64,000 nucleotides of DNA from Parerythrobacter_A sp963799315 (GCA_963799315.1 CAWCWP010000001.1:744001-808000); one strand, 5' to 3'. Shown: positions 18,711-30,400, counted from the stretch's first letter. The notes: generated by a model from the sequence alone, not told the origin. Numbers and translations: made by a program.

Positions 18711-18807
18711 GCCGGCGGACTAAACCGGTTCGACCAGTGCGACAAGTGCAACCCCGCTGCACGTCCCCAGCATTGCGCGGGCCGCTTCGCGCCCTTAGAT
18801 ACGCGGC

Positions 18808-19755
18808 ATGAACGACCTGTCATCAGCACCCAAGCCGCCTGCCGAACGCCCCGCACGGGCGCGCAAGCCCGACTGGATCAGGGTGAAGGCGCCGGTCAGC
18901 AAGGGCTATCATGAAACGCGCAAGCTGATGCGCGACCTCAGCCTGAACACCGTGTGCGAAGAGGCGGCGTGCCCGAATATCGGCGAGTGCTGGGACAAGA
19001 AGCACGCGACGGTGATGATCCTGGGCGATGTCTGCACTCGCGCCTGTGCGTTTTGCAACGTTAAGACCGGTATGCCGCGCATCGTCGATCCGATGGAGGC
19101 GGAGAACGTCGCCATCGCGGCGGGGCAGATGGGGCTAAACCATATCGTCATCACCTCGGTCGACCGCGACGATTTGCCCGATGGCGGGGCAGGGCAGTTC
19201 GTCAAGGTCATCAAGGCGCTGCGCCGCGAGACGCCCGACACCACCATCGAAATCCTGACCCCCGATTTTCGCGGCAAGATGCGTGCCGCAGTGGAGGCGA
19301 TCTGCGAGGCGGGGCCGGATGTGTACAACCACAACCTCGAAACCGTGCCGCGCCTTTATCCCACCATTCGCCCCGGCGCGCGCTATTACGCATCGCTGCG
19401 CCTGCTGGAGGAAGTGAAGGCGCACGACCCGATGATTTTCACCAAGTCCGGCATCATGCTGGGGCTGGGGGAGCAGCGTCTGGAAGTGCATCAGGTGATG
19501 GACGACATGCGCTGCGCCGACATCGATTTCATGACGATGGGCCAGTATCTCCAGCCTACGCCGAAACACGCCAAGGTGGAGGATTTCGTGACGCCCAAGG
19601 CGTTCGACGCCTTCGGTTCCATCGCGCGGGCCAAGGGCTTCCTGCAAGTCGCGTCCACGCCGCTGACCCGCTCCAGCTATCATGCCGGTGACGATTTCGC
19701 CGTGATGAAAGCCGCCCGCGCCGAACGCATGGCGCGCACCCCAGCGACAGCCTGA
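18808..19755 (+). CDS. lipA: Lipoyl synthase
   Basis: 315 residues, intact. This radical-SAM enzyme inserts two sulfur atoms into protein-bound octanoyl groups. Both iron-sulfur clusters are visible: the auxiliary cluster cysteines C50, C55 and C61 (CEEAACPNIGEC) and the radical-SAM CxxxCxxC motif C76, C80 and C83 (CTRACAFC). Its substrates here include the lipoyl domains of PdhB and PdhC encoded at the two ends of the window. The stop overlaps the start of ratA by 1 bp. Confidence 0.98.
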   Translation: MNDLSSAPKPPAERPARARKPDWIRVKAPVSKGYHETRKLMRDLSLNTVCEEAACPNIGECWDKKHATVMILGDVCTRACAFCNVKTGMPRIVDPMEAENVAIAAGQMGLNHIVITSVDRDDLPDGGAGQFVKVIKALRRETPDTTIEILTPDFRGKMRAAVEAICEAGPDVYNHNLETVPRLYPTIRPGARYYASLRLLEEVKAHDPMIFTKSGIMLGLGEQRLEVHQVMDDMRCADIDFMTMGQYLQPTPKHAKVEDFVTPKAFDAFGSIARAKGFLQVASTPLTRSSYHAGDDFAVMKAARAERMARTPATA

Positions 19756-20217
19756 TGCCGACGATCCGAGAACACCGGATACTGCCCTACACACCGGAGC
19801 AGATTTTCGATCTGGTCGCGGACGTGGCGAAGTATCCGCGTTTCCTGCCGTGGGTGGTCGCAACGCGCGTCCGGTCGGACAGCGACATCGAGATGGTTGC
19901 CGACATGGTGGTCGGTTTCAAATCCCTGCGCGAACGGTTCACGTCGCGCGTCGTAAAGCAGCGCCCCGAGAGTATCACCGTGCATTATATCGACGGGCCG
20001 ATGCGCAATCTGGACAATAACTGGACGATCACGCCTGCGCCGGATGGCGGCTGCGAAGTGGATTTCTGCGTGGACTTCACGTTCAAGAGCGGTGTTTTCG
20101 AACGTATTGCGGGCCAGTTCGTGGACCGCGCGTTTCCGCAAGCTGATGGGCGCCTTCGAAGCGCGCGCGGCGGATCTTTACGGCAGCAGCAATTCCAGGG
20201 CGACCACGCTGGCCTGA
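19755..20217 (+). CDS. ratA: RatA/Coq10-type START-domain protein (frameshifted)
   Basis: Polyketide-cyclase/START-fold protein related to bacterial RatA and mitochondrial Coq10, which binds ubiquinone. The N-terminus HRILPYTPEQIFDLVADVAKY is typical. An extra C near 20127 (TTTCCGC for TTTCGC) shifts the frame after GQFVDRAF; corrected, the protein continues RKLMGAFEARAADLYG and ends at 20217, about 153 residues. It is translationally coupled to lipA, an arrangement common in alphaproteobacteria. Its 3' end overlaps the convergent cinA gene by 40 bp. Although some RatA proteins are described as ribosome-association toxins, the ubiquinone role fits this lineage better. Confidence 0.85.
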
Positions 20218-20678
20218 CGCCTGATCCCCGCGCGGCCCAGATCGCCGAAGTTTTGCAAGTCGCCTTCCTGCCCACCATCCTCGCCCCGGATCGCGCGCGC
20301 GAAAACGACCGTTCCGACCGGCTTCAGCGCAGTGCCGCCACCGGGTCCGGCAACGCCGCTGACCGCCACCGCGACATCGGCATCGGAGCGGGCAAGCGCA
20401 CCCTGCGCCATCGCCCAGGCGCAGGCGATGGACACCGCGCCGAATGTCTCGATGATATCGCTGGCCACGCCAAGCAATTCCATCTTGGCCGCGTTGGAAT
20501 AGGTCACGAACCCGCGATCCATGACGGCGGACGATCCCGCCACTTCGGTCAACGCCGCCGCCACCAGACCGCCGGTGCAGCTTTCCGCCAGCGTTACCCT
20601 GCGCCCTGCTGCGGCGTTTTCCTCGATGACCCGCGTCGCGAGCGACACGATGTCATCGGGCAGAACGAAGTCGCTCAC
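20178..20678 (-). CDS. CinA C-terminal-domain protein (nicotinamide-nucleotide amidohydrolase family)
   Basis: 166 residues corresponding to the C-terminal PncC domain of CinA: AESCTGGLVAAALTEVAGSS, then VTYSNAAKMELLGV and VAVSGVAGPGGGT. This domain deamidates nicotinamide mononucleotide in NAD salvage. The start overlaps the stop of the upstream secreted-protein gene by ATGA, giving an ispDF - secreted protein - cinA chain. The 3' end overlaps ratA. Confidence 0.93.
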   Translation of the reverse strand: MSDFVLPDDIVSLATRVIEENAAAGRRVTLAESCTGGLVAAALTEVAGSSAVMDRGFVTYSNAAKMELLGVASDIIETFGAVSIACAWAMAQGALARSDADVAVAVSGVAGPGGGTALKPVGTVVFARAIRGEDGGQEGDLQNFGDLGRAGIRRQASVVALELLLP

Positions 20679-21214
20679 GCGCCGTCGTCGGAACAGATGC
20701 TCGGATTTTTCACCTTCGACATTTCGGCCAGAAACGCAGCGATACCGCCCAGGTTTTCAGGCGGCAGCGGGGCGAGCAGTTCAAGCCCGCGCTCGATCTT
20801 GCCGCAATCCTGCATATCGAAATCCTTCATCACCATGCCGGGCAGCAATACGCCGAGAAGGTTGCCGGCGTTCTCTGCATCGAGCGTGGCCAGACTCTCG
20901 GCGATGGCATCGGCACCGCCATCCTTGCCGGCAAATGTACTGATCAAGCGCAAGGCACCCGGCCATGCCGCCGTGGCCTGCTGTTCGAATGCAGCGACCA
21001 TCGTATCGGACCCCGACATCAGGAAACCGTCCGAAGACAGCGTTCCGCCGCATTTCGTGCGCAGCGTTTTCACGGCAATCGGAACGGCGAAAACCACCGC
21101 ATCCGCAACATCGGATTGCGCGACACATTCCTGCGCGGAAAGGGTGGTGGGCAGGGCGGCGGTGCTCAGGGCAGCGGCAGCTGCGGCCAGCTTGGTCGAT
21201 AGCGTGCGTGTCAT
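20675..21214 (-). CDS. Small exported protein of unknown function
   Basis: 179 residues from ATG 21214, which overlaps the corrected ispDF stop as ATGA. A signal peptide (TLSTKLAAAAAALSTAALPT, cleavage after about SAQ) precedes a mature domain with four Cys residues (ECVAQ, TKCGG, QDCGK, SICSD) spaced for two possible disulfides. I do not recognise the family. In the raw sequence this gene is fused in frame to ispDF by the frameshift there; that fusion is an artefact. Confidence 0.75.
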   Translation of the reverse strand: MTRTLSTKLAAAAAALSTAALPTTLSAQECVAQSDVADAVVFAVPIAVKTLRTKCGGTLSSDGFLMSGSDTMVAAFEQQATAAWPGALRLISTFAGKDGGADAIAESLATLDAENAGNLLGVLLPGMVMKDFDMQDCGKIERGLELLAPLPPENLGGIAAFLAEMSKVKNPSICSDDGA

Positions 21215-22381
21215 GGTCGATCCTTCTTCATCAACAGAGCCGTCGCTTGCGCCGCGATACCTTCGCGCCTGCCGGTCGGCCCCAGTCCTTCGGTCGTCGT
21301 GGCCTTTCACGCTAACGCGGTCTGCCGGAATATCCAAGATGCTTGCAATGCTGGCGCGCATGGCATCGCGGTGCGGCCCGATCTTCGGCGCTTCGCAGAT
21401 TATCGTCACATCGACATTGCCGGTTTCGTAGCCCGCTTCGTCTGCCAGCGCACGGGCATGGCGCAGGAACCGGTCGGACGAGGCACCGGCCCAGCGTGCG
21501 TCCGACGGCGAGAAGTGCTGGCCGATATCGCCCGCGCCGATCGCGCCCAGCACGGCATCGGTAATCGCGTGCAGCGCCACGTCGGCATCGCTGTGTCCGG
21601 CAAGACCATGGGTGTGTTCGATCTGGATACCGGCGAGCCACAGCGCCTCCCCTTCGGCAAGGCGGTGGACATCGTATCCCGACCCGATCCGCATCATCGG
21701 CATGGTGCTGCGCTCCTCGATTTCGAAATCGGCGGCGTAGGTCAGCTTCTTCAAGGCTTCCTCCCCTTCCACCAATACCACCGCATGACCCGCTGCGCGC
21801 GCGACTTGCGCATCGTCGCCAGCCGTTGCGGGGCCAGACCAGCTACGGTGCGCGCTCAGAATGGTGCCGAAGTGGAATGCCTGCGGCGTTTGCACCCGGC
21901 GTATCGTGTCGCGGTCGACCGGGTCACCCATGACAGCGTCGTTTGCGACGATCAGGCTGTCGGCAACGGGAAGAACCGGAATCGCGCCTGCGCTGTCTTC
22001 CAGCGCAGCAAGCAGGCGCGAGATGACCCTTGCAGGTATATCGGGCCGTGCCGCATCGTGGATCAGCACGCGCTCGGGCATGTGCGAGGCCAGCGCGTCC
22101 AGCCCGGCGCGCACCGATGCCTGTCGCGTGTCGCCGCCTCTGAGCAGCGTGACTGGAGCGCCGTCGGGTATGCTGTCCAGAGCCAGCGGATCGGCGGGGT
22201 CGGGGACCACGACCGCAATATGCGCCGCCCCTGCGTCGGCCAGCGCGGCGATACTATGCGTCAAGACGGGCTTGCCGCGCCACTTTGCAAACTGCTTCGG
22301 TACATGCTGCGCCGCGCGCGTGCCGGAGCCACCCGCGACGATGACGGCGTGGAAGGAGGGGGAGGGCGGGGCGCTGTTCAT
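21211..22381 (-). CDS. ispDF: Bifunctional IspD/IspF enzyme of the MEP isoprenoid pathway (frameshifted near the 3' end)
   Basis: The IspD half (2-C-methyl-D-erythritol 4-phosphate cytidylyltransferase) begins HAVIVAGGSGTRAAQHVPKQ. The IspF half (2,4-cyclodiphosphate synthase) begins RIGSGYDVHRL and contains the metal-binding GHSDADVALHAITDAVLG. The fusion is typical of alphaproteobacteria. After DRVSVKG an extra base near 21302 shifts the frame; corrected, the protein continues TTTEGLGPTGRREGI and stops at 21211, giving about 389 residues. It is divergent from dusB. Downstream genes overlap by 4 bp each. Confidence 0.93.
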
Positions 22382-22460
22382 GCAGGGCGCGCGCTACCGC
22401 CTTGCGCGGCAGGTGGCAAACCGGTATTCGTTGCCTAAAGATTAGGCAACCGTACCAGAC

Positions 22461-23474
22461 ATGACACTTCCCCCACCACCAGAGCTTGCACCGATAGAGA
22501 TCGGTCCCGTCGTCGTGCCGCAGCCCGTCGTGCTTGCGCCGATGACGGGGGTGACGGACATGCCGTTCCGTACGCTGGTGCGGCGCTACGGGTCCGGCCT
22601 CAACGTGACCGAGATGGTGGCAAGCCAGGCGATGATCCGCGAGACGCGGCAATCGCTGCAAAAGGTGGCGTGGGACGCCATCGAAGAGCCGGTGTCCATG
22701 CAGCTGGTTGGCTGCGACCCCGACAGCATGGCGGAAGCGGCGAAGCTCAATGAGGATCGCGGCGCGGCCATCATCGATATCAATTTCGGCTGTCCGGTGC
22801 GCAAGGTGACGAATGGTATGGCCGGATCGGCGCTGATGCGCGAGGTGCCGCTGGCGGCCAAGCTGATGGAAGCCACGGTAAAGGCGGTCTCCGTCCCGGT
22901 CACGGTCAAGATGCGGATGGGGTGGGACCATGCCAGCCTGAACGCCCCGGAACTTGCGCATATCGCCGAGGATCTGGGCGTGAAGATGATTACGGTCCAC
23001 GGGCGCACGCGCAACCAGATGTACAAGGGCAGCGCGGACTGGCGGTTCATCCGCACCGTATGCGACGCGGTGGACATTCCGGTGATTGCGAATGGCGATA
23101 TTTGCACCATTGCGGATGCCGCCGATGCGCTGGAACAATCGGGCGCCAACGGCGTGATGATCGGGCGCGGTGCGTATGGCAAGCCGTGGCTGCTGGGGCA
23201 GGTGATGCACTGGCTGCGCACCGGCGAACAGCTCGCCTCGCCGTCTTTTGGCGAACAATACGATGTGCTGGTCGAACATTATAACGGCATGCTCGACCTG
23301 TATGGGGCGGATGTCGGCGTGAAGGTCGCGCGCAAGCATATCGGGTGGTACACCAAGGGGATGCACGGCTCGGCGGAGTTCCGCAATCGCGCCAATTTCA
23401 TCGACGATGCGCGCCAGGTGCTGGGCGAGATCGAGCGGTTCTACGCACCCTTCGTGCACAGGCAGGCCGCATGA
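22461..23474 (+). CDS. dusB: tRNA-dihydrouridine synthase DusB
   Basis: 337 residues, intact. This FMN-dependent enzyme reduces uridine to dihydrouridine in tRNA. Motifs seen are VVLAPMTGVTDMPFR, DINFGCPVRKV (with the catalytic-loop Cys), VIANGDI and GRGAYGKPW. It is the nifR3-type copy that precedes ntrB in alphaproteobacteria; its stop overlaps the ntrB start by ATGA, so the two are translationally coupled. Confidence 0.96.
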   Translation: MTLPPPPELAPIEIGPVVVPQPVVLAPMTGVTDMPFRTLVRRYGSGLNVTEMVASQAMIRETRQSLQKVAWDAIEEPVSMQLVGCDPDSMAEAAKLNEDRGAAIIDINFGCPVRKVTNGMAGSALMREVPLAAKLMEATVKAVSVPVTVKMRMGWDHASLNAPELAHIAEDLGVKMITVHGRTRNQMYKGSADWRFIRTVCDAVDIPVIANGDICTIADAADALEQSGANGVMIGRGAYGKPWLLGQVMHWLRTGEQLASPSFGEQYDVLVEHYNGMLDLYGADVGVKVARKHIGWYTKGMHGSAEFRNRANFIDDARQVLGEIERFYAPFVHRQAA

Positions 23475-24577
23475 CGACCGCCTGCGCACCGCCCGATCCG
23501 CCGCCGCCCCTCGAACTTCCCGATGCCAAAACCCAGATCGCTTCGCTGCTGTTTGCGCTGCTGATGGTCGATCCGGGTTTCGTGGTGCGCGAAGTCAATC
23601 CGGCGGCGGAGAACCTGTTGGGCGCGGGCGCACGGCGATTGTGCGGGCAGTCGCTCGACCAGTGCCTGCACATCGACGATGCTGCATTGTTCGACCGCTT
23701 GCGTGCCGACAATGCGCCTTTGATTGCGCGCGGTGTTGCAATGCAGGTGGCGGGCGAGACGCGGCGCGTCAACCTGACGTCCAGCCCGCTGGCAGGCGAC
23801 GAGGGCTGGCGGGTGGTCACCATATCGGAAGCGGCGCAGAACGACATGGCCTACGCGTCCAAAACCGATGCTTCGCTGAAAGCGCCCGCCGTTCTGGCGC
23901 ACGAGATCAAGAACCCGCTGGCGGCGATACGCGGCGCGGCGCAGCTGGTCGCGCGCAAGCTGGACAGCGCGGACCGGCAGCTGACCGATGTGATGTCCGC
24001 CGAAGTCGACCGGATCGCCAGGCTGGTCGACCGGATGCAGGCGCTGGGCAGTGCGACGCGCCCGGAAAACGGCCCGGTCAATCTGCACGGCACCATCCGC
24101 AAGGCGATGGCGGTGGTGCGGGTCGGCACCGCTGGGCCGGTCGTGTTCGAGGAATCCTTCGATCCCTCGCTGCCCGATGTCGCGGCAATGCCGATCAACT
24201 GGAGCAAGTGGTCATCAACCTGCTGTCCAATGCGGTGGATGCCTGCGGCAACGGCGACGACCCGCTGGTGTCCGTCCGCACGCGCTTCGTCAGCGGGCTT
24301 GCGGCGACGATCCCGCGCGCCGGTTCGCTGGTCCGCCTGCCGATAGAGATTGCTATCGCAGACAATGGCGCCGGGGTGGATGCCGCGCTGGAGCCGCATA
24401 TTTTCGAACCGTTCGTCACCTCGAAGCGCAGCGGGCAGGGACTGGGCTTGCCGCTGGTCAAGAAGCTGGTTGCCGATATGGGCGGCCGTGTCCGCCATCG
24501 CCGCGACGCGCGCGACGGCCGCACCGTGTTTACGGTCCACCTGGCCGTCGCCGGTGCGAACGAGGGGAGCATGCAAA

Positions 24578-24585
<8 letters not shown>
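23471..24585 (+). CDS. ntrB: Nitrogen regulation sensor histidine kinase NtrB (frameshifted)
   Basis: Soluble two-component kinase that controls NtrC phosphorylation in response to nitrogen status through PII. It has an N-terminal PAS-like domain (ALLMVDPGFVVREVNPAAENLL), an H-box LAHEIKNPLAAIRGAAQL, and an ATPase domain with the N-box INLLSNAVDAC, G1 ADNGAGV and G2 GQGLGLPLVKK. One base is missing near 24184, where GCGGGCAAT is expected, so the ATPase half is in another frame. Corrected length is about 371 residues. The 3' end overlaps ntrC by 8 bp. Confidence 0.93.
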
Positions 24586-25976
<1,391 letters not shown>

Positions 25977-26032
25977 CCGCCACTGCGCACCAATTTCGGT
26001 CGCACAGTGCCAACGGTTCGACGCCACGGGAC

Positions 26033-26046
26033 TTGCATATATGCAA
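26033..26046. promoter_or_regulatory. Perfect 14-bp palindrome upstream of ntrY
   Basis: TTGCATATATGCAA is a perfect dyad centred 25-32 bp upstream of the ntrY start in the 94-bp ntrC-ntrY gap. It could be an operator for the ntrYX unit; the binding protein is unknown. Confidence 0.4.
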
Positions 26047-26070
26047 CACCGTTGTTGTAACGCGGCAACG

Positions 26071-28288
26071 ATGACGTCCGCTGCACCATCCCTGGCCCGA
26101 TCCACCCCGCGCTGGCGTCGTCGCTTTGCCGCCGCCTCGCGCCGTGCAAATATCATCGGCCTGCTCGAAGTGCTGGCCGTGCTTGCCTTTATTGCGATGG
26201 TAACGCGACCTGGTTTACATTTACGAACGCGCCGCCGGGCGGACAATTGCTGCCCTCGGCGCAGGTCGCCACGCTGTTGATCGGCACCCTGATTCCATCG
26301 CTCGGACTGATCGTGCTGGCAGGCCGCAGAATGGCAATCCGGCGCGCGGCGGGCAGCACGGCGCGACTGCATGTGCGGCTCGTGTTCTTCTTCTCGATGG
26401 TGGCCGCCTTGCCGACATTGCTGGTGGCGGGTTTCGCTGCATTCCTGTTCCAGTCCGGCGTGGACTTCTGGTTCTCCGCCAATTCGCGCGGCCTGATGCA
26501 GGCGGCGAACGAGATGGCGCGCGAATATTACGTCGAAAACCAGGTGGAAGTGACGAACGAAACCGTCACGATGGCGGGTGATCTGCGCTTCTATTTCGAA
26601 AGCGGGCAGCGCACCGAACTGACCGACCCGGCTTTCGTGGAATTCGTCAGTTTCCAGATGGACGGGCGCGACATCAACGAGGCGGCGATCCTGCAACGGG
26701 TGGACGACGGCTCGCTGCGCACCGTGGCGACTTACGACATTACCGAGGCAAGCAAGCCAGGCGTTTTCGGAACGGCAAGCGTGCGCCGTTTGCAGGACGG
26801 CGAACGCGCGGTGATGGAGGCAACGGACTCGCGCATCGAAGCCGTGGCGACAGTCGACGGGACACCGGCCTGTTCCTCTACACTGTCCGCAATCTGGAAG
26901 AACGCGGGTTCAAATCCTGGCAACGCGCGCAGGCGATCAGCGAAGGTTTTACTGTCTTGCAAACCCGTGCCCGCGCCTTGCAGTTGCGGTTCAACCTCGC
27001 GCTGTACCTTGCCTCGCTCGCCTTGGTCGGGATGGCGGTGTGGTTTGCGCTGCGCTTTGCGGACCGGCAGGTCGAACCGCTGACCGATCTGGTCGGCGCG
27101 GCGCGGCAGGTCGGGGCGGGCAATTTCGCCCTGCGCGTCGAAGGGCGCACCGGTGCGGACGAAATCGGCCTGCTCAATCGCGCCTTCAACCGTATGACCG
27201 CCCAGATCGAGAAGCAGACCGACGCGCTGGTCGGCGCCAATTCACAGCTTTCCCAACGTCGCGCATTCATGGAGGCGGTGCTGGAATCGATCTCCGCTGG
27301 TATCATCTCGCTCGATGCGGATGGCAAGGTGTTGCTGATGAACAGCGCGGCGCAGGCGCTGCTGGACACCGGGTCGGAAGACACCCCCGAACCTACAGAT
27401 ATCGATACGCTCGCGCCGCAATTCGCCGCACTGATCGATGCCGGACTGGACAGCGGCATCGTGTCGCACAACCGCGCCGGCGAACTGCTGACGCTGGCGG
27501 TGAAGATCACCGCGACAGGCAGCGGCAAGGTGATCACGTTCGAGGACATTACGCGCCAGCTGCTCGACCAGCGACAGGCCGCATGGTCGGACGTGGCGCG
27601 GCGCATCGCGCATGAGATCAAGAACCCGCTCACCCCGATCCAGCTGGCGACGGAGCGGCTGAAACGCCGCTATCGCAAGCAGATCGATGTCGATGGCGAA
27701 TTGTTCGACGATCTGACCAACACGATCGTCCGGCAGGTCGGCGACTTGCGCAAGATGGTCGACGAATTCTCCTCCTTCGCGCGCCTGCCCAAACCGGTAT
27801 TCCGCATCGAAAACGCGCATGATCTGGTGCGGCAGGCGCTGTTCCTGCAGGAAGTCGCGCACCGCGAAGTCAATTTCGACCTGTCCGTCGCGGGGGAGGG
27901 GCCGGACCAGATCAGCTGCGACCGTCACCAGGTCGGCCAGGCGATGACCAATGTCCTGAAAAACGCCGTCGAAGCGGTGGAAGCCAAGCAGGCATCGGCG
28001 GAACCGGATTATCGCGCCCGCATTGCCGTGCGCCTCGAAAAACACGCCGACGAAGTGTGCGTGCATGTGGAAGACAACGGGGTCGGCCTGCCGCAGGATG
28101 GCGCGCGGATTATCGAACCTTACGTCACCACGCGCGAGAAGGGCACCGGGCTGGGTCTCGCGATCGTCAACAAGATCGTGGAGGAACATGGCGGCGACAT
28201 GACCTTTGCGACCACACCCGACGGCGGCACACGCGTCACGCTCGCTTTCGCCCGCGCGCCCGTACCATCCGACCCCGACACCCCATGA
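26071..28288 (+). CDS. ntrY: Membrane sensor histidine kinase NtrY (two frameshifts)
   Basis: Membrane-bound kinase partner of NtrX. The N-terminus from ATG 26071 carries the first transmembrane helices (NIIGLLEVLAVLAFIAM, then LLIGTLIPSLGLIVLAG and a third). A periplasmic region of about 150 residues ends with another helix before a HAMP domain (RQVEPLTDLVGAARQVGAGN). PAS, HisKA (ARRIAHEIKNPLTPIQLATE) and HATPase domains follow (NAVEAV, VEDNGVGL, KGTGLGLAIV). Missing bases near 26205 and 26861 split it into three frames; corrected length is about 738 residues. An upstream in-frame ATG at 26041 is possible but overlaps the palindrome. Confidence 0.93.
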
Positions 28289-28325
28289 CTATCCCGCAAT
28301 CAGGCCAGCAATCAGGAGCAGCGCA

Positions 28326-29709
28326 ATGGCGCTCGATATTCTCGTCGTCGATGACGAACGCGACATTCGCGAGCTGGTCTCGGGCGTATTGTCCGATGAA
28401 GGCTATGACTGCCGCACGGCAGGCGACAGCGACAGCGCATTGAAAGCCATCGACGAACGGCGGCCCAGCCTGGTGCTGCTCGACGTGTGGCTGCACGGCA
28501 GCCCGATGGACGGGCTGGAAGTGCTGGACGCGATCAAGCAGCGCGAACCGTCGCTGCCGGTCATCATCTTTTCCGGGCACGGCAATATCGACACGGCCGT
28601 GTCCGCCGTCAGCCGCGGCGCGATGGACTTTATCGAAAAACCGTTCGAGGCGGAACGGTTGCTGCTGCTGGTCGCGCGCGCCACCGAAACCGAGCGGTTG
28701 CGGCGCGAGAACACGCGCCTGCGGCAGGGCTTTTCGCAAGGCGAGGAATTCAACGGCAATTCCGCGGCCATCAATCAGGTGCGCGCCACGCTGAAACGGG
28801 TTGCGAGAACGGGCAGCCGGGTGCTGATCAGCGGTCCGGCGGGCGCGGGCAAGGAAGTGGCCGCCCGGCTGCTGCACACCTGGAGCCCGCGCGCCGATAG
28901 CGCGTTCGTGATCGTCAATTCGGCGCGGATCACGCCGGAGCGGTTCGAGCAGGAACTGTTCGGCGAAGAAGCGAACGGCAAGCTGGTGCGGCAAGGGCTG
29001 CTGGAAGTGGCCGATGGCGGCACGCTGTATCTCGACGAGGTGGCGGACATGCCGCTCTCCACGCAGGCGCGTATCCTGCGCGTGCTGACGGAACAGAGCT
29101 TTCGTGCGGGTCGGCGGCAGTCGCCAGATCGGTGTGGATGTGCGCGTGGTATCTTCGACCTCGCGCGATCTGCAGCAGGAAATGGAAGACAAGCGGTTTC
29201 GCGAAGACCTGTTCTATCGCCTGAATGTGGTGCCCGTCGCGATGCCGTCGCTGGCGGAACGGCGCGACGACATTCCGGCACTGGCCGAGCATTTCTTCAC
29301 CCGCTACGCGGCGGAGCAGGGCGTGCCTGCCCCTGAAATCGATGCGCAGGCGATGGCGGCGCTGCAGGCCTATGACTGGCCCGGCAATGTGCGCCAGCTG
29401 CGCAATGTGGTGGAGCGGACCGTCATCCTGACGCCGCGCGAAGAGATGGCCACCATCGATCCCGACGTGCTGCCAAGCGAAGTGACCGGCGGCAGGCTGG
29501 GCGGGGGCGGGGGACTGTCCGCGATGATGGGCGTGCCGTTGCGCGAGGCACGCGAGAGCTTCGAACGCGAGTATCTGAGTATCCAGATCCGCCGGTTTTC
29601 GGGCAATATTTCCAAGACCGCCAGCTTCATCGGGATGGAACGATCGGCGCTCCACCGCAAGCTGAAGCTGCTGGGCATGGGTGACCGCCGCGTGAACGAA
29701 ACGGAGTAG
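28326..29709 (+). CDS. ntrX: Response regulator NtrX lacking the GAFTGA motif (frameshifted)
   Basis: Receiver domain (ILVVDDERDIRELVSGV; phospho-acceptor Asp in LVLLDVWL), AAA+ domain with Walker A GPAGAGKE and Walker B GGTLYLDEVAD, and a C-terminal Fis-type HTH (NISKTASFIGMERSALHRKL). The sigma-54-contacting GAFTGA loop is absent: where NtrC has ELFGHERGAFTGA, NtrX reads ELFGEEANGKLVRQG. An extra base near 29101 shifts the frame after LTEQSF; corrected length is about 460 residues. The start ATG 28326 lies 38 bp after the ntrY stop. It probably controls respiration, nitrogen or envelope genes as in other alphaproteobacteria, possibly without sigma-54. Confidence 0.92.
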
Positions 29710-29862
29710 GCGTCCTTACTGCTCCGTCAGGCGCGCCGATGGTTGAAAATGATACCTTTTGTCATCATATTGATGCCTCGAACCGGTGCGATGCCCTAGC
29801 CATCCGCCAGAATGCACCTGCGCAAGCCGGTCGCCAAAAAGACAAAAGAAAAGGCGAAAACG

Positions 29863-30400
29863 ATGTCCGAAGGACGCACCCTGTCAGCCCGCCCGGCCCC
29901 TGAACCGGAAGCTCCGGCCAAAGTAAAGAAAAGTTCAAAATCGGGCAGTTTGCAGGATGCGTTCCTGAATGTGCTTCGCAAGGAAAAGTCGCCCGTCACC
30001 ATGTTTCTGGTGAAGGGCGTGAAGCTGCAGGGCATCATCACTTGGTTCGACAATTTCTCGATCCTGCTGCGCCGCGACGGGCAATCGCAGCTGGTTTACA
30101 AGCATGCCATCAGCACCATCATGCCGTCGCAAACGATGGACGCTTCTGATATGCCTCGCCAGGACGGCAACCGGAAACAGCGCCTGTTGCAGGACGTATT
30201 TCTCGCCGCGTGCGTGATGCCGATGTGCAGGTCACGATGTTCCTCGTGAACGGCGTGATGCTGCAAGGCGCGATCGCGGCATACGATCTGTTCTGCATGC
30301 TGCTGGAACGCGATGGCTACGTGCAACTGGCTTACAAGCACGCCGTATCGACCATCCAGCCTGCCGCGCCGGTCGATCTTACGGGTGAAGCGACAGCTGA
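29863..30400 (+). CDS. hfq: RNA chaperone Hfq with two tandem Sm domains (frameshifted)
   Basis: Start chosen at ATG 29863 (MSEGRTLSARP), after which a charged linker leads into a full Hfq domain: LQDAFLNVLRKEKSPVTMF, KGVKLQGIITWFDNF, then the Sm2 motif VYKHAISTI. A second complete Hfq domain follows: RLLQDVFLAA, then VQVTMFLVNGVMLQGAIAAY and AYKHAVSTI. The two halves are separated only by a single missing base at about 30210 (GCGTGCG for GCGGTGCG); corrected, they form one protein of about 180 residues. Both domains retain the KHA sRNA-binding motif. The C-terminus near 30400 is uncertain because a further indel is likely at the hfq-hflX junction. Confidence 0.88.

Noticed and set aside
19755..20217. 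Toxin-antitoxin system at ratA
   Set aside because: There is no antitoxin-like partner; the gene is coupled to lipA and matches the Coq10-type START family common in this lineage.
20675..22381. Apparent fusion of IspDF to an exported protein
   Set aside because: The fusion follows directly from a single extra base near 21302; correction restores the normal IspF C-terminus and an ATGA overlap.
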